Source of the DNA: Porticoccus sp905181945
GTDB taxonomy: Bacteria; Pseudomonadota; Gammaproteobacteria; Pseudomonadales; Porticoccaceae
Assembly (NCBI RefSeq): GCF_047729555.1
Contig: NZ_CP159825.1
Coordinates: 372,001-436,000, forward strand
DNA length: 64,000 bases
Direction: 5' to 3'
In this document: positions 62,055-64,000 of the stretch, piece by piece
Layout: each line of letters starts with the position of its first letter
Numbering within the stretch: the stretch's first letter is position 1
Notes under the pieces: model-generated
Database searches by the model: none
Told to the model about the DNA's origin: nothing
Seen by the model: only the letters and a program-made list of their open reading frames with translations
Position numbers and translations under genes: made by a program

Positions 62055-62956
62055 AGCCAATTACGATCCTCCTCTTCGGTAAAAATGGTCAAGTGGGCTG
62101 GGAGTTGCAGCGCAGTCTCGCACCATTAGGTGATTTAATCGCGCTTGATTTCGATAGCCAAGAATTTTGTGGTGACTTCACTAACCTTGGCGGACTTGCC
62201 GAATCTATTCGTGACGTTGCGCCGGATGTGATCGTGAATGCGGCGGCGCATACTGCGGTTGATAAGGCTGAAAGTGAGCCAGAATTAGCCCGCACTATTA
62301 ATGCACTTGCGCCAGGTGTTTTGGCGCAGGAAGCTGAACGCCTAGGTGCATGGCTTGTGCATTATTCAACGGACTATGTGTTTGATGGGGGTGGCGACAG
62401 GCCGTGGCTGGAAGTCGACATGACCGACCCCTTAAGCGTCTACGGAAAAACGAAGCTGGCAGGTGAGGAGGCTATCCGTTCAGCTGCCTGCAGGCACCTG
62501 ATACTTCGTACTAGCTGGGTGTATGCGGCGCGTGGCGGTAACTTTGCCAAAACCATGCTTAAGCTGGCGCAGGAACGTGACAGTCTCAAGGTCATCGATG
62601 ATCAGGTCGGCGCCCCCACAGGCGCTGATTTATTGGCCGACGTTACCGCCCACGCTATCCGTACGGCAATGCAACGGCCTGAGGTCGCTGGGCTCTATCA
62701 CCTCACCGCCGGCGGTCAAACCTCCTGGCACGCATATGCAAGCTTCGTCATTGACTGCGCACGTCAGGCGGGTGTTGAGATTAAGGTGTCACCAGAGGCA
62801 ATTCAGGCTGTGCCCACCAGCGCCTTCCCAACGGTTGCCAAACGCCCAATGAATTCACGCTTAGATACCACAAGGCTGCAGAATACCTTTGATCTTAAAT
62901 TGCCGCACTGGCAAACTGGCGTCAGTCGCATGCTTAATGAATCTCTGGGAAAATAA
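62051..62956 (+). CDS. rfbD: dTDP-4-dehydrorhamnose reductase
   Basis: This 301-residue reductase performs the last step to dTDP-L-rhamnose. The dinucleotide loop is GKNGQVGWEL (9-18), and VHYSTDYVFDG and YGKTKLAGE hold the catalytic threonine, tyrosine and lysine. It starts at a GTG that overlaps the rfbB stop by 4 bp. The G+C content is high compared with the chromosomal core upstream. Confidence 0.96.
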   Translation: MKPITILLFGKNGQVGWELQRSLAPLGDLIALDFDSQEFCGDFTNLGGLAESIRDVAPDVIVNAAAHTAVDKAESEPELARTINALAPGVLAQEAERLGAWLVHYSTDYVFDGGGDRPWLEVDMTDPLSVYGKTKLAGEEAIRSAACRHLILRTSWVYAARGGNFAKTMLKLAQERDSLKVIDDQVGAPTGADLLADVTAHAIRTAMQRPEVAGLYHLTAGGQTSWHAYASFVIDCARQAGVEIKVSPEAIQAVPTSAFPTVAKRPMNSRLDTTRLQNTFDLKLPHWQTGVSRMLNESLGK

Positions 62957-62958
62957 TA

Positions 62959-63840
62959 ATGACACAACGCAAAGGTATTATCCTCGCAGGTGGCTCCGGC
63001 ACCCGGCTCTATCCTGTGACAAAGGTGGTCTCCAAGCAGCTGCTACCCATTTACGACAAGCCGATGGTTTATTATCCGCTGAGCACGTTGATGTTGGCGG
63101 GAATGCGGGATATTTTAATTATATCTACGCCACAAGATATCCCACTCTACGAGCGGCTTCTTGGCGATGGTAGCGAATGGGGCCTTAACCTGCAGTATGC
63201 GGTACAGCCGAGCCCTGATGGCCTCGCTCAAGCGTTTATTATTGGTAAAGATTTTATTGGCAACGACCCTAGTGCCTTAGTGCTGGGCGATAATATTTTT
63301 TATGGCCATGATTTGCAACCCCAACTTGAAAAAGCCATGACGCAAGATCAGGGCGCAACGGTGTTTGCCTATCACGTGCAAGACCCTGAGCGCTATGGTG
63401 TGGTAAGTTTTGATAAGAACGGCAGGGCGACCACTTTGGAAGAAAAACCTACAATCCCTAAAAGCAATTATGCGGTGACGGGGCTGTATTTTTATGACAA
63501 CCAGGTGGTAGACATGGCCGCCAACCTTAAACCCTCGGCTCGTGGTGAGTTAGAAATTACTGACTTGAACCGTATTTACCTTGAGAATCAACAGCTCACA
63601 GTAGAGGTCATGGGTCGTGGCTATGCTTGGCTAGACACAGGCACCCATGAGAGCTTAATTGAAGCGAGTAATTTTATTCAAACCATCGAGCATAGACAAG
63701 GCTTAAAAGTGTCGTGTCCTGAAGAAATCGCCTACCGCAATGGCTTTATTAACGCCGAGCAATTGGAAAAACTGGCGCAGCCACTTTCTAAAAATGGCTA
63801 CGGACAATACTTACAGCGCCTGCTTAAAGAAGGGTTTTAG
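62959..63840 (+). CDS. rfbA: Glucose-1-phosphate thymidylyltransferase
   Basis: This 293-residue enzyme makes dTDP-glucose from dTTP and glucose 1-phosphate. The signature LAGGSGTRLYPVT (9-21) and the KQLLPIYDKPMVYYPLS stretch are followed by LGDNIFYGHD and EEKPTIPKSNYAVTGLYFYD. It is 2 bp after rfbD. dTDP-rhamnose inhibits members of this family allosterically. Confidence 0.97.
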   Translation: MTQRKGIILAGGSGTRLYPVTKVVSKQLLPIYDKPMVYYPLSTLMLAGMRDILIISTPQDIPLYERLLGDGSEWGLNLQYAVQPSPDGLAQAFIIGKDFIGNDPSALVLGDNIFYGHDLQPQLEKAMTQDQGATVFAYHVQDPERYGVVSFDKNGRATTLEEKPTIPKSNYAVTGLYFYDNQVVDMAANLKPSARGELEITDLNRIYLENQQLTVEVMGRGYAWLDTGTHESLIEASNFIQTIEHRQGLKVSCPEEIAYRNGFINAEQLEKLAQPLSKNGYGQYLQRLLKEGF

Positions 63841-63842
63841 CC

Positions 63843-64000
63843 TTGAATATCACCCCGACAGCCATTCCAGATGTGTTCCTAATAGAGCCTAAAGTATTTG
63901 GTGATGAGCGTGGCTTCTTTTTTGAAAGCTTTAGCCATGCGAAGTTTGAGGCAGCTATCGGCAGGCAAGTTAAGTTTGTGCAGGATAATCACAGTAAGTC
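63843..64000 (+). CDS. rfbC: dTDP-4-dehydrorhamnose 3,5-epimerase (3' partial)
   Basis: The first 52 codons are present, starting at a TTG 2 bp after the rfbA stop. The translation has IEPKVFGDERGFFFESF and VKFVQDNHSKS, characteristic of RfbC. The rest, including most of the cupin fold, lies beyond the window. It completes the order rfbBDAC of dTDP-L-rhamnose synthesis. Confidence 0.93.
   Translation, partial: MNITPTAIPDVFLIEPKVFGDERGFFFESFSHAKFEAAIGRQVKFVQDNHSK

Noticed and set aside
1..64000. Insertion sequences, prophage or integrase genes
   Set aside because: I found no transposase, integrase, phage structural gene or terminal inverted repeat. The composition change at about 60.8 kb is the only sign of transfer.

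Overview
The window is chromosomal DNA of a gammaproteobacterium with a fairly low G+C content. The gene order follows the Pseudomonas/Cellvibrio type: tolB-pal-cpoB-tRNA-Lys-nadA-bepA, rnfABCDGE beside metG and mrp, a Pseudomonas-type dcd, purMN facing hda, and recA-recX-alaS-lysC-tRNA-Ser. Several usual residents of these blocks are absent (queE/queC, tusA, nth, csrA), which suggests a compact, probably aquatic lineage. That habitat is an inference.

Layout. 1-9.7 kb: the end of tolB, pal, cpoB, tRNA-Lys, nadA, bepA (minus strand), an AI-2E/PerM permease and a large M16 protease. 9.7-12.1 kb: gmhA facing a DEAD-box helicase. 12.2-18 kb: a complete Rnf electron-transport operon on the minus strand. 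18-28 kb: metG, mrp, dcd, a DUF3108 protein, purN, purM, a DUF2066 protein, hda, a TlpA-like lipoprotein and a YihY membrane protein. 28-31.8 kb: an arsC-like, wrbA-like, DUF2069 and sppA run, then fdxA. 32-41 kb: an RNA uracil methyltransferase, recA with a LexA box, recX, an M23 peptidase, Trm112, HIT, alaS, lysC and tRNA-Ser.

41.4-53.2 kb is the most distinctive part. It is a plus-strand operon of five genes laid out like the acetophenone carboxylase subunits Apc1-5 (two HyuA-type subunits, a small cysteine-rich subunit, a HyuB-type subunit and an Apc5-like subunit), followed by an AMP-forming acyl-CoA synthetase, a thiolase and a quinone-reductase-like enzyme. Read as a pathway, a ketone is carboxylated with ATP to a beta-keto acid, activated to the CoA thioester and cleaved by the thiolase. 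53.6-60.6 kb follows with a DUF1302 outer-membrane barrel, a DUF1329 periplasmic protein with codon use typical of high expression, a YCF48-like propeller and an HAE3/MMPL-type RND transporter. This looks like an envelope trafficking module for a hydrophobic compound, possibly the ketone or its precursor. A strong hairpin terminator closes it.

From about 60.8 kb the character changes. A 65-bp relic of the start of galU is followed by very A+T-rich DNA, then by rfbB-rfbD-rfbA-rfbC (dTDP-L-rhamnose synthesis) with clearly higher G+C. This marks the edge of an exchanged surface-polysaccharide locus. The ketone substrate, the direction of the envelope module and the regulator of the operon cannot be settled from sequence alone.
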